Assembly: GCA_947627825.1 (NCBI GenBank)
Contig: CANQXO010000012.1
Location: 1 to 23,921, forward strand
Origin: an uncultured Clostridia bacterium
GTDB lineage: Bacteria > Bacillota_A > Clostridia > TANB77 > CAG-508
Length of the DNA: 23,921 nt
Direction of reading: 5' to 3'
The notes under the pieces are model-generated. The model had not been told where the DNA came from. It ran no database searches and worked only from the letters and a program-made list of their open reading frames with translations. Both the position numbers and the translations under genes were made by a program. This document shows, piece by piece, positions 7,985 to 15,655 of this stretch (within the stretch, counting starts at the first letter, position 1; the number at the start of each line of letters is the position of its first letter).

Positions 7985-8362
7985 CTAATTTTTTTCATGT
8001 ACCTTCATGTGTAACTTAAGTCCAGAATTATTTTTGAAAGTTTTTTTACATTCAGGACATATAAATTCATTATTGTTGACATTATCGTATTTAATATCAT
8101 TTTTTATTTGTTCTAAAAGTGTACTATTTGTATTTTCTTCTTTTTGTGCTATATCTATAAGTTTGTATGTTTGACCATCTTGTTTTAATAATAGAATTGT
8201 TTCTTTTTTACAATTAGGGCAACAAACTTTACTTACATGTTTTACATTGCCACCATACATATTAGAATTTGATAATTTTTCTAATTTATTAATGTCATTT
8301 ATTATAAACTCATAACCACAGTCGCACTTTTTTGAATTTTTTACTTTATAATCATCTAACAT
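7985..8362 (-). CDS. zinc-binding protein with a classical C2H2 finger
   Basis: In 125 residues there are two metal sites. The N-terminal half carries C13-x-C15 and C48-x2-C51, which could form a zinc ribbon. The C-terminus has C102-x2-C105-x12-H118-x3-H122 with Phe and Leu at the normal core positions (CPECKKTFKNNSGLKLHMKV). That is exactly the eukaryote-type C2H2 finger spacing. It lies in the head-assembly block between portal and scaffold. A role in DNA, RNA or protein contact during packaging is possible, but no phage family with known function was recognised. A 117-nt gap follows toward the scaffold gene, with no supported gene in it. Confidence 0.7.
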   Translation of the reverse strand: MLDDYKVKNSKKCDCGYEFIINDINKLEKLSNSNMYGGNVKHVSKVCCPNCKKETILLLKQDGQTYKLIDIAQKEENTNSTLLEQIKNDIKYDNVNNNEFICPECKKTFKNNSGLKLHMKVHEKN

Positions 8363-8380
8363 AAATACCTTCCTTTCCTT

Positions 8381-10267
8381 TTACATATTTAGCATTGATG
8401 TTTTAACATTTCCATTTGCATTTAATCCTTCTATATTAGCATTGTTTTGATTTCCTATTGCTTGATTATTTTGTAATTGATTTATTGTTTCTTGATCATA
8501 AATGCCTAATTCTTGTTGCTCTTCTATTGATTCAGGAACTTCTTGAATATTTAATCCTACCTGTGTCATTAAATAATTTCTATACTCTTTTCTTGATATA
8601 GCATTATCAATGTAAGATTGTCTTACAATAGAATATCTATATGCTCTATTATTAGGAAGGCCAGTTCCAACTGAAACCTTCAAATCAAATTTTATCTTTC
8701 TAGTTTCTCCCTTATCAGATTGCATATATTTATAATCTTCTGGTTTTGCATTTGGATTCTTTTCTAAAAACTTTTTTCTATAATCACTATCTGATTCAAT
8801 TAAAATAGGAACTTTATTTAGTAAATCAGGATTAAAAGATATAAAGTCATCTTCTCCATTTTTTCCTGTTATTCTAAATAACATTGTTGTATTCCAACTT
8901 AACAATGATAGTTCAATAGCATATTCAAATAGTTCTGATAATGTTTCTTGTAGTAATGCTTTTTTATGTTCAATCATTGAATTTCCACTATTTTGTAATG
9001 CTAAACTTTCAGTAGCTGTATCAATTCCATTTTGTTGTTTTCCTATCATTTGATCTGAAAATCTACTAACAACCATCCTGTCATTATTAATCAAATCATT
9101 ACGTTTTTGTAAAATATATGTAGGCATATTAGGAGGCTGTAACCATTTCATTGCATTTATATCGTTTGTTGGAATCATTTGTCCTGGAGAATTTGTAATT
9201 TTTCCTACATCAATTCCAGAATTATTTGATATTAATCCTATTGGATTTCCTGTAAGTCTTGAATTTCTTATTACGTTTTCATCTATTTCATCAATTTGGT
9301 CTGATATAGGAAGCATAAGTTCTGCACTAGCTTTTCCCCAAATAGTATTTTCTCTATACATATCAGGAGTTAAAAAATACGGATATTTTTCATTTGGAAA
9401 TAAGTATAATTCTTCCTTATCATCTTTTTTATTATTTAAATTTTTTGTTTTATATTCTTTTAATTTCTTTTTTGTATCTTTTAGTATTACTCCGTCTCCA
9501 GACATTTCTACTAATCTTAAAACAACTTTATTATTCTCTTTATATCTTGTCCAAATCATTAAATGAACATATTGGTCTTCTTCAGTATTTTCTATTGTAT
9601 TTTCTATAGGATCTAAATTAGGAATTATAGCATCTACAACTTCTTTGTCATAATTCATATATGCACTATATATCGACTTTGCTCTAGCTTCTATAATATA
9701 CTGAGCTTCTTGAATTTTATATACATCTGTAATTGAAGGGTCAACAAATAATTTTGATGGATGTATTGGTTCTATTATTGGTAATCCCTTTCCGTCTAAT
9801 TTATTAAAATCCCATAAAACTCTAAATATTCCTGTTCCAGTCATTTCTCTACGTCTTTCATGTATTTCTATTTTTCTATACATTTTATTACGTTCTTTTA
9901 TAAAATCTGCAAGAGTTCTTATTTCATCACAAAATGGTTTATCTCCTGGTTCTATTGGGTCTACTTGAATTGATATTGTTTGATCGCTTAATAATGCTGT
10001 TTTACCTTCTACATTAGAATTAGTTATATTAGTATTTGGTATTTCATCTTCTTCATCCTCATACTCAAAATCACCTTCCCAGTAATTATTTATATCTTCC
10101 CATTTCTTTGTTAATCCTAATCTTTGTTTATCATTATAAGCACGCCTATACCACGTTAAAAATTTTTCCGCTTCTTCTATTTCATCATCTGACATTATAG
10201 CTTTTCGTTGTTCTTTTTTCTTTTTTATATATTCATCTAGATTATTTTCTAATAAATCTTCTTCCAT
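8381..10267 (-). CDS. portal protein, P22-like
   Basis: This 628-residue protein is expected to form the dodecameric ring at the unique vertex through which DNA is packaged and ejected. The early segment (FLTWYRRAYNDKQRLGLTKK, then NYWEGDF), the EPIHPSKLFVDPSITDVY block and the QMIGKQQNGIDTATESLALQ region fit the P22-type portal family of short-tailed phages. The C-terminal roughly 60 residues are Asn/Gln-rich, like a barrel or disordered extension. The length is within the range of P22-like portals. It follows terminase and a membrane protein, the standard packaging order. Confidence 0.82.
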   Translation of the reverse strand: MEEDLLENNLDEYIKKKKEQRKAIMSDDEIEEAEKFLTWYRRAYNDKQRLGLTKKWEDINNYWEGDFEYEDEEDEIPNTNITNSNVEGKTALLSDQTISIQVDPIEPGDKPFCDEIRTLADFIKERNKMYRKIEIHERRREMTGTGIFRVLWDFNKLDGKGLPIIEPIHPSKLFVDPSITDVYKIQEAQYIIEARAKSIYSAYMNYDKEVVDAIIPNLDPIENTIENTEEDQYVHLMIWTRYKENNKVVLRLVEMSGDGVILKDTKKKLKEYKTKNLNNKKDDKEELYLFPNEKYPYFLTPDMYRENTIWGKASAELMLPISDQIDEIDENVIRNSRLTGNPIGLISNNSGIDVGKITNSPGQMIPTNDINAMKWLQPPNMPTYILQKRNDLINNDRMVVSRFSDQMIGKQQNGIDTATESLALQNSGNSMIEHKKALLQETLSELFEYAIELSLLSWNTTMLFRITGKNGEDDFISFNPDLLNKVPILIESDSDYRKKFLEKNPNAKPEDYKYMQSDKGETRKIKFDLKVSVGTGLPNNRAYRYSIVRQSYIDNAISRKEYRNYLMTQVGLNIQEVPESIEEQQELGIYDQETINQLQNNQAIGNQNNANIEGLNANGNVKTSMLNM

Positions 10268-10270
10268 TTA

Positions 10271-10561
10271 TTACTCCTCTTCATTTTTAATCTTGATTTC
10301 TATACCTTTCTTTCCTGTTTGTGGCTCATATAACCCATCTTTATTTTTATATTTAGAATAAATATCCTTTCTACCTACAAGTTGACTTGCAAAATTTACT
10401 TTAGAATTATTAGGATGCTTTCTTTTTATTTCTCTTTTTTCACTTTCAGAATCTTTATAAAATGTTTTTGTAGTTTTAATTATCACTATAGTAAATAATA
10501 TACTTGTTATAAAAATCATCATACTCATACATAAAATTATTACAATATAAACTTCATCCAT
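10271..10561 (-). CDS. small membrane protein between terminase and portal
   Basis: The 96-residue protein starts with a strongly hydrophobic segment (about 5-29, VYIVIILCMSMMIFITSILF) predicted to cross the membrane. A basic, polar tail of about 65 residues follows, probably cytoplasmic. It is packed tightly between the terminase stop (two bases away) and the portal start, so it belongs to the late operon. No holin or other family signature was recognised. Confidence 0.75.
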   Translation of the reverse strand: MDEVYIVIILCMSMMIFITSILFTIVIIKTTKTFYKDSESEKREIKRKHPNNSKVNFASQLVGRKDIYSKYKNKDGLYEPQTGKKGIEIKIKNEEE

Positions 10562-10563
10562 TT

Positions 10564-11949
10564 TTATCTCCTCCTTCTTGACAAAGAAATAACTCCTCTT
10601 GTAGGAGTTTCAATGTCTGTATAACCTAAATCTTCTAATTCTGTTTTTGAATAATATCCTTCCTTAGGTAAAGTTATCTTTTTAGTTGCTGGAGTTTGAT
10701 ACATAATGCAAAAACCTCTTAATGCATCAGGCATATGTGTTAATTCATGTGGTTCTGTTGCTACATCATTTGGATTTTTTTCATCATGTATGACAGCAGG
10801 CAATGTTCTAATTAAATTAGTGCAATTATTAAATATTTTTAATTTACTATTAAGTTGTCCTTGTTCATCTGTATATAATTTAAGCCACTCATGTACTGCG
10901 AGCCATCCTTGAACTCTATTATTATCTGATTTTGTTAGATATTGATTACTTTCTGCAAATATGTCTACTGTACTTTTTCCTGTATCTCTATTTCTATTCC
11001 ATAAATCAGGCGGAGCATAATCACAATATATACTTTCATTTGTCATATCATTTATCTTTTTTGCTGCTTTTGAAACAATTAAATCACTTTCATATAATTC
11101 TTTATAAACATATGCGTTCATATCATAGTCTAAAGCTATCCATAATACAGCACACATATCTAAACCATAATCTCTAGTTCTAAATCTTCTCCATGTTGTA
11201 GGTATTTCAAATGGCTCTATAACATGTATATCTCTTCTAAATTCATTAAAAAACTGTCCATCAAATATATCCCAATCTCCATATTTTAAAGCTTTTCTTT
11301 CTTTTTCAGGTAATAAGTCTAATCTTTTAATATAATCAGGATCACTATTTAATAAAAATATATTATCTTGAACTAGACTAGGAATAAATATAACTGTTGT
11401 TTTTTCTCCTCCTTCTGTTGTTATTTCATGTATTTCATTAGGACTTCCTACATCTATAAATCTAGCTTTTACCCAACTATGTCCTATATTTCCAGGATTA
11501 GAGGAGCTTTTAATAAATTTAGGATAACTATTTGCTCCTCTACATCTTGAAATCATATAAATATACATATATTCAGTAAAGTGTGTTAATTCATCAAATC
11601 TTATTACATCATATTCTGCTGATTGGTACTGATACACATCTTTTTCATTATCTATATATCCAAAATCTATTATACTTCCATTTTTAAAAGTCCATGTATG
11701 TTTACTTGAATTATAACTAGCAGCTTCTTTAGGATAAACTTCTAAGCTTTTTCTTATAATTGATTTTTCTAAGTCTGGAAAAGTTCTTCTGAATATAATT
11801 TGTGCTGATTTAGGATATTTTAATGCATATAAAAAAGCATCTATTAATTGTCCATAAGATTTGCCACCTCCAGCAGCTCCTCCAAACAATGTTTCAAATG
11901 CTTTCGAATTTATAAATTTTTCTTGTTTTTCAGTTATTTCTATATCCAT
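10564..11949 (-). CDS. terL: terminase large subunit (packaging ATPase/nuclease)
   Basis: This 461-residue protein has the two-domain architecture of terminase large subunits. The N-terminal ATPase carries a Walker A loop GGAAGGGKS at 23-31, a Walker B-like segment (YDVIRFDELTHF, near 113-124) and a motif-III-like SSSNPGNIGHSW. The C-terminal RNase H-like nuclease shows DYGLDMCAVLWIALD, a YCDYAPPDLW block and an acidic Asp in HMPDALRGF. It cuts concatemers and pumps DNA into the prohead through the portal. The small subunit gene is directly upstream, five bases away. Confidence 0.92.
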   Translation of the reverse strand: MDIEITEKQEKFINSKAFETLFGGAAGGGKSYGQLIDAFLYALKYPKSAQIIFRRTFPDLEKSIIRKSLEVYPKEAASYNSSKHTWTFKNGSIIDFGYIDNEKDVYQYQSAEYDVIRFDELTHFTEYMYIYMISRCRGANSYPKFIKSSSNPGNIGHSWVKARFIDVGSPNEIHEITTEGGEKTTVIFIPSLVQDNIFLLNSDPDYIKRLDLLPEKERKALKYGDWDIFDGQFFNEFRRDIHVIEPFEIPTTWRRFRTRDYGLDMCAVLWIALDYDMNAYVYKELYESDLIVSKAAKKINDMTNESIYCDYAPPDLWNRNRDTGKSTVDIFAESNQYLTKSDNNRVQGWLAVHEWLKLYTDEQGQLNSKLKIFNNCTNLIRTLPAVIHDEKNPNDVATEPHELTHMPDALRGFCIMYQTPATKKITLPKEGYYSKTELEDLGYTDIETPTRGVISLSRRRR

Positions 11950-11954
11950 TATTT

Positions 11955-12272
11955 TTAATCACTTTTTCTTACATTAATATTTACTTCAAATGGTTTATCT
12001 TGCTCTACTTCTATTTGGTCTTTTGGCTTTTCTCCAATAGTATCTCTTATTACCTCAAATGCCTTTGTATCACCTTTTATTGCTTTTTCTATCATTGCTA
12101 TACTCATCTTATTTTGCTTATTACCAGTAGCTAATAATAACAATAGTTCTTCTCTTAATGTTTTTCTCTCAGCCTTTTTTTTGTTTGTTGCTTTTGCTCC
12201 TTTTCTTGCAATTTCTATGCGTTCTCTTGGCGTACGTTTATTCATAGGTATTAAATTTTGTTCATTTGCCAT
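11955..12272 (-). CDS. terS: putative terminase small subunit
   Basis: This 105-residue basic protein contains RTPRERIEIARKGAKATNKK near the N-terminus and a helical stretch ending AFEVIRDTIGEKP. This pattern is typical of short Bacillota phage small-terminase-like proteins. It would recognise the packaging site and recruit the large subunit. Its position immediately before terL is the main support. It lacks an obvious classical helix-turn-helix and is shorter than most small subunits, so the call is by order plus general resemblance. Confidence 0.65.
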   Translation of the reverse strand: MANEQNLIPMNKRTPRERIEIARKGAKATNKKKAERKTLREELLLLLATGNKQNKMSIAMIEKAIKGDTKAFEVIRDTIGEKPKDQIEVEQDKPFEVNINVRKSD

Positions 12273-12288
12273 TTATACCACCCTTTTT

Positions 12289-12528
12289 TTATAATATATC
12301 ATCTGTATCTATTATTTTTGCACTTAATATTTTAACTTCTTTACATCTTTCAAGTTCTAAATTGTCATTATAGTTATTCATATAATAATCTAATTTATAA
12401 TCTAAATTATCTGTTAAAACTATTATATATTCTGATTCTTTTCTTGTTGGAACAGTTAATTCTATAATTACATCTATTGTTTGTCTTTTAGCTTCTTCAA
12501 ATATTTCCTTTAATTCATTTTTTGTCAT
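12289..12528 (-). CDS. hypothetical 79-residue protein
   Basis: This is a small acidic protein with a helical N-terminus (KNELKEIFEEAKRQTIDVII) and mixed alpha/beta character. It has no motifs or membrane segment. It overlaps the end of the metallopeptidase gene by 14 bases and precedes the terminase genes, so it is co-transcribed as part of the late operon head. Function unknown. Confidence 0.7.
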   Translation of the reverse strand: MTKNELKEIFEEAKRQTIDVIIELTVPTRKESEYIIVLTDNLDYKLDYYMNNYNDNLELERCKEVKILSAKIIDTDDIL

Positions 12529-12892
12529 TTCTTATATTCCTTTCATAATCATCCCAAAAATAATTATCTGCTTTTTTATCATATTCTGCTACAATCTTGT
12601 TGATAAAATCATTTATACTTGCCACTAAATCGCATACCATTTCTTCATTAAAGTTTGGAACATTATATAAACCATAATTATAAATGAAACAATGTGTTAA
12701 TTCATGTTTTAATGTTCTTATTTTTTGTTCCTCTACCATGTTTTTATTTATCCAGATTTCATGTTTTGGAAATATTGTTAAACCAAACGCAAAAGTTGCT
12801 CTATCATCTAATCCTTCCTGATACTCTTTTAATATAACATCAGACTCTTTTTCTATAATATCCCACTCATTATTATTAATTTGAAATTTCAT
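12515..12892 (-). CDS. putative zinc metallopeptidase, ImmA/IrrE-like
   Basis: A zincin motif HELTH is present at residues 63-67, followed by a second acidic cluster and helix (FNEEMVCDLVASI) that would provide the third zinc ligand. This matches the small phage-encoded ImmA/IrrE-like metallo-endopeptidases. In integrative elements and phages such enzymes can cleave repressors. Here the gene is the second of the late operon rather than next to a repressor, so the substrate is unknown. The length, 125 residues, fits a minimal catalytic domain with no helix-turn-helix. Confidence 0.7.
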   Translation of the reverse strand: MKFQINNNEWDIIEKESDVILKEYQEGLDDRATFAFGLTIFPKHEIWINKNMVEEQKIRTLKHELTHCFIYNYGLYNVPNFNEEMVCDLVASINDFINKIVAEYDKKADNYFWDDYERNIRNDKK

Positions 12893-12912
12893 AAAAAACT
12901 CCTAAATACTCA

Positions 12913-13161
12913 TTATACTAATTTCATAATTGAATTTTGTTTTTTTGCTGTTACATATATCTTTGATTCTTTTTCTTTAATAAATAAATCTTTGTTTTCT
13001 TTCATATTTTTGCAAAATTTCAAACATTTATAATTTACACATTTTGCATTATGATTTATGTCTAGCATTATAGTACAATCATTATATTCTTTATCTACAT
13101 AATGTTCACAACTAGGGCATATCTGTCTTTTATATTCACTCATTATTTCTTTTATACTCAT
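12913..13161 (-). CDS. small Cys-rich protein, first gene of the late operon
   Basis: The 82-residue protein has a C15-x2-C18 pair followed by further Cys residues at about 29, 41, 46 and 50. It is probably a small zinc-binding protein (ICPSCEHYVDKEYNDC, then CVNYKCLKFC). No family was recognised. It is the first gene after the 312-nt late leader, and its SD (TAGGAG) lies just downstream of a hairpin able to compete for it. Confidence 0.7.
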   Translation of the reverse strand: MSIKEIMSEYKRQICPSCEHYVDKEYNDCTIMLDINHNAKCVNYKCLKFCKNMKENKDLFIKEKESKIYVTAKKQNSIMKLV

Positions 13162-13167
13162 ATTTTT

Positions 13168-13205
13168 CTCCTAATTAAATAGGAATTGCTAGATCAATTC
13201 CTATT
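13168..13205 (-). promoter_or_regulatory. SD-competing leader hairpin of the late operon
   Basis: On the minus strand AATAGGAATTG (13205-13195) and CAATTCCTATT (13188-13178) form an 11-bp stem with a 6-nt loop. The 3' arm contains TCCTA, which can alternatively pair with the TAGGA of the SD at 13173-13169. The SD may thus be exposed or hidden depending on which helix forms. The same layout is seen at 21248-21290. Confidence 0.45.
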
Positions 13206-13220
13206 ATTGTTATGATAGAG

Positions 13221-13296
13221 TTATTTGTATCAAATAAATGATGTGAGGTATATTTATAATTTATTTTACTTTTAAAATCTAGATTAAGTAAAATAA
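13221..13296. repeat. inverted repeats in the late leader
   Basis: Two perfect inverted repeats lie in the untranslated leader. TTATTTG/CAAATAA (13221-13227 with 13231-13237) has a 3-nt spacer, and TTATTTTACTT/AAGTAAAATAA (13261-13271 with 13286-13296) has a 14-nt spacer. They could be RNA hairpins or operator-like sites. All are AT-rich, so chance is a fair alternative for the first one. Confidence 0.5.
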
Positions 13297-13305
13297 TATA
13301 ATTAC

Positions 13306-13367
13306 AATAAAAAGAGCTCTTTTTAAGTGTCCACATATATGGTTCACTTTATTGAAAGAACTCTTTT
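13306..13367 (-). terminator. terminator-like hairpin between the late promoter and the late genes
   Basis: On the minus strand AAAGAGTTCTTT (13366-13355) pairs with AAAGAGCTCTTT (13322-13311) over 12 bp. One pair is a G-U wobble that exists only in minus-strand RNA. An inner AAGTG/CACTT helix stacks below the loop, and TTATTG follows, so the transcript reads CTCTTTTTATTG. This resembles an intrinsic terminator or attenuator about 40 nt downstream of the promoter. Confidence 0.5.
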
Positions 13368-13412
13368 AATATTTGAATAAAAGAAAAAATATTTACATTT
13401 CCCACCATACTC

Positions 13413-13421
13413 ATTATAGCA
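13413..13421 (-). promoter_or_regulatory. extended -10 promoter for the late operon
   Basis: The minus strand reads TGCTATAAT, a perfect extended -10 element, with no good TTGACA at the 17-nt distance. A start near 13405 is expected. Lack of a -35 fits activation by the ArpU-like protein encoded immediately upstream. Confidence 0.55.
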
Positions 13422-13473
13422 TAAAAAAACTATGTTTTTTTCCTGATTTTTTCCAACAAATTTAAAAATTTTT

Positions 13474-13878
13474 TTAAATTTCTCCCCACTCTTTAGCTAA
13501 TAATTCTATACATTTATTGTAAATGTTGTAATATGTAGATTTAGAGATATTAAAATGAGTTTCACAGTATTTACAATTACATCTATCTTTGAATATTGCG
13601 AAAAAAATTTTTTGTTCAAAAGAGGATAGTTGATTTATTACATTTTCTACGTACATTATTCTTTCCTTGCAAAACAAAATAGATCTTGTAGAAGCAAGTT
13701 TTATAGCCTTCTGTGCGGTTGTATCTGAAATTGTATTATTTTTAGGCAATCCATTTATTTCTCCTGGAGAAGACTCTATAATTTTTTCTTCTAATTCTTT
13801 TAATTTCTTTTTATTTTGCCAATACTGTTCAAATTCTCTTTTCATTTTCATTTTAATTTCTTTTGATATTTTTTCCAT
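13474..13878 (-). CDS. ArpU/RinA-like late transcription regulator
   Basis: This 134-residue protein has a charged helical N-terminus (about 1-35), a linker with GEINGLPKNNTISDTTAQKA, and a C-terminal helix-turn-helix that resembles sigma region 4 (FKDRCNCKYCETHFNISKST, then YNIYNKCIELLAKEW). This is the layout of ArpU-family phage regulators that switch on late genes in Bacillota phages. It sits at the end of the accessory block, directly before the late promoter and terminase genes, the classic place. Two Cys pairs in the recognition region (CNCKYC) are a little unusual. Confidence 0.75.
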   Translation of the reverse strand: MEKISKEIKMKMKREFEQYWQNKKKLKELEEKIIESSPGEINGLPKNNTISDTTAQKAIKLASTRSILFCKERIMYVENVINQLSSFEQKIFFAIFKDRCNCKYCETHFNISKSTYYNIYNKCIELLAKEWGEI

Positions 13879-13925
13879 TTTATTATCCTTTTTTATTTAT
13901 TAATAAAATTTCTAAGATTAAAATT

Positions 13926-14363
13926 TTAATCCATTTCTTTGTTTTTAAAATGTCCCTCGTTTCTTAATTTTTTCTTTGTAATTTTTTGAACATCTGAAAA
14001 GTATATTCCATCTTTTTCTAGTTCTTTTCTATAATCTTCAGGTGAATATTCACCTGTTCTAAATAAATCAACAGTTACTAATAAATCATTTAGAAAATTT
14101 ATTGTTCTCTCTCTTCCAAATTTAGTCTTTTCATTAAAATGTAATGTATATGTAATAGCTAAACAAAAAGTATCAACTACATTAGCAAAATCCTCTTTAA
14201 AAGCTCTATCATATTCTTCATTATATCTTTTATCATATTCATCTCTAATTTGATTTTCAAACTGTCTTCCCCACTCTATTAACTTGTTTTTATCTTTATC
14301 CCTAGCTGCTTTTTCTAACCTTCTAATTTCATTTCTGCTACATATTTTACTTTCAGCGTTCAT
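13926..14363 (-). CDS. conserved phage protein of unknown function
   Basis: This is a 145-residue, highly charged, mostly helical protein. The middle segment (TFCLAITYTLHFNEKTKFGRE, then INFLNDLLVTVDLFRTGEYS) resembles a family common in clostridial phages before the late regulator, but its function is not known to me. It overlaps the next upstream gene by four bases (ATGA). Confidence 0.75.
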   Translation of the reverse strand: MNAESKICSRNEIRRLEKAARDKDKNKLIEWGRQFENQIRDEYDKRYNEEYDRAFKEDFANVVDTFCLAITYTLHFNEKTKFGRERTINFLNDLLVTVDLFRTGEYSPEDYRKELEKDGIYFSDVQKITKKKLRNEGHFKNKEMD

Positions 14364-14653
14364 ATTTTATCCTCCAATAATTCTTGTAAAACTTGTATAT
14401 CATGCCTATACAATGGTATTTCATGACTATATCGTTCACTTTCGCTTATAGCTTCAATTAACTTTTTGTATGCCTTTATCTTATCTTCTATTTTCTTTTT
14501 AGGTATAGTTTGAAATTCTATATAATTTTTTATTGTTAATATTGCTTCATCTTTTGCAATTTGAGGATTTATACAACCATCTCCATCCTTACCATATTTA
14601 CATTGCAATTCTGGGTCTCCTTCTAGTATTTTAAATGCTTCTGATAATTCCAT
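14360..14653 (-). CDS. hypothetical 97-residue protein
   Basis: This is a soluble helical protein with IPKKKIEDKIKAYKKLIEA in the centre, likely a coiled coil, followed by LPLYRHDIQVLQELLEDK-like sequence at the C-terminus. Two Cys (CKYGKDGDGC) lie near residue 20-28. ATGA overlap with the downstream gene suggests coupling. Function unknown. Confidence 0.72.
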   Translation of the reverse strand: MELSEAFKILEGDPELQCKYGKDGDGCINPQIAKDEAILTIKNYIEFQTIPKKKIEDKIKAYKKLIEAISESERYSHEIPLYRHDIQVLQELLEDKI

Positions 14654-14691
14654 TTATTTTTTCTCTACTTTCTTTATAATATTCTTAGACA

Positions 14692-14940
14692 TTATATATT
14701 ATCCCACTTTTTTCCATAATCACAGATAATACTTCCAATTTTTATAATTGTTTCATCTGCATTTGTTTCTAACTCTTGTATATATTTTTCAACATATTGC
14801 ATATCATAAGCTAAAGATACTTCAATAGTACATTCGTCTGTTTTTCCTTTATGTTTATCTATTATTTTTCTTGCTTTTTCTATGGCTTCTTTTGTCTTAA
14901 GTTTTAAATTAATTTTATTTATATTTTCTTGTCTATTCAT
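14692..14940 (-). CDS. hypothetical 82-residue protein
   Basis: The N-terminal half is a basic helix (INLKLKTKEAIEKARKIIDK). The C-terminal half is alternating strand and helix (CTIEVSLAYDMQYVEKYIQE). It has no motif and is preceded by an SD. It is part of the run of small accessory genes. Confidence 0.68.
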   Translation of the reverse strand: MNRQENINKINLKLKTKEAIEKARKIIDKHKGKTDECTIEVSLAYDMQYVEKYIQELETNADETIIKIGSIICDYGKKWDNI

Positions 14941-14962
14941 TTACTTTTCCTCTACTTTCTTT

Positions 14963-15220
14963 TCAAAATACTTTAAAATATCTTATTTTTAAGGTATATC
15001 TTCTACCATTTTTATATTTTAAAAACCATCTTTGATTTATAATGTATCTTTTATTTATATCATTTTTATTTAATACTATATTTTTGACATAATAATCTTC
15101 TGAGCTTTCTTTTATATAATTTTGTATAAAATCGTATGCTTTATATATATCTTTATAAAGTCTTAAAGGTATTTGATTAAATTTATTATCATTTTGAGTT
15201 TCTTTTATAACTAAATACAT
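14963..15220 (-). CDS. hypothetical 85-residue protein
   Basis: This is a Tyr/Lys/Asn-rich mixed alpha/beta protein with SD AAGGAG before its ATG. No family was recognised. It ends close to the SD of the next gene, consistent with one long operon. Confidence 0.68.
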   Translation of the reverse strand: MYLVIKETQNDNKFNQIPLRLYKDIYKAYDFIQNYIKESSEDYYVKNIVLNKNDINKRYIINQRWFLKYKNGRRYTLKIRYFKVF

Positions 15221-15231
15221 TTTATTCTCCT

Positions 15232-15390
15232 TTATCTTACACTATATACATAAACTATATTGTTTTCATAATATAAATCCAAATAATAGTTGTCTAAATA
15301 ATAAAAAATTTCTTTCAATGAATTATTAATTACTATACTTGGTTTTCCTCTTTCTTTTACACCATTTCCGTGGTGTTGCTTTTGCTTCAC
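15232..15390 (-). CDS. possible small ORF, start uncertain (GTG, or a frameshifted ATG at 15397)
   Basis: A 52-codon frame (GTG at 15390) encodes KQKQHHGNGVKERGKPSIVI and then a Tyr-rich tail ending VYVYSVR. An ATG at 15397 with SD AGGAG nine bases upstream opens a different frame, which ends after 23 residues (15326). The +1 frame from that ATG gives a continuous 54-residue product. The short upstream frame, the GTG frame, or neither may be real. Confidence 0.35.
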   Translation of the reverse strand: MKQKQHHGNGVKERGKPSIVINNSLKEIFYYLDNYYLDLYYENNIVYVYSVR

Positions 15391-15409
15391 AACTCATATC
15401 TTTTGCTCC

Positions 15410-15643
15410 TTATTCTTTTAATTTTCTCATATCCAAATCACATCTATTCCAAGTATATTTTTTAGTTGTTTCTTGACCTTCATCAATTTGTATATCATAT
15501 AACCAAGCATATACAATACTGTTATTATTCATTGCTATTACTGTTCCTTTTTGATAACCTATCCAATCTATATAAATCCAAACTCTATCACCTATATTAA
15601 ATTCGGGAGCATCTAATATTTTTCTACGTTCAATTATTTGCAT
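15410..15643 (-). CDS. hypothetical protein, SH3-like beta barrel
   Basis: This 77-residue protein has FNIGDRVWIYIDWIGYQKGT followed by further strands (NNSIVYAWLYDIQID). This is the GD-V-x-V / KGTV pattern typical of small SH3-like or KOW-like barrels. It is a phage accessory protein of unknown role. SD GGAG precedes the ATG. Confidence 0.7.
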   Translation of the reverse strand: MQIIERRKILDAPEFNIGDRVWIYIDWIGYQKGTVIAMNNNSIVYAWLYDIQIDEGQETTKKYTWNRCDLDMRKLKE

Positions 15644-15655
15644 TTCATTTCTCCT

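Noticed and set aside
9394..9609. Plus-strand hydrophobic ORF opposite the portal gene
   Set aside because: It is antisense to a well-conserved portal and its Leu/Tyr-rich product is what AT-rich antisense frames give.
10706..11177. Two plus-strand ORFs opposite the terminase gene
   Set aside because: They lie within conserved nuclease-domain coding sequence, with no SD and no recognisable protein.
13421..13440. A-run/T-run hairpin as a terminator of the late regulator gene
   Set aside because: It is only A-T pairs with a 3-nt loop and overlaps the promoter, so chance in this AT-rich sequence is likely.
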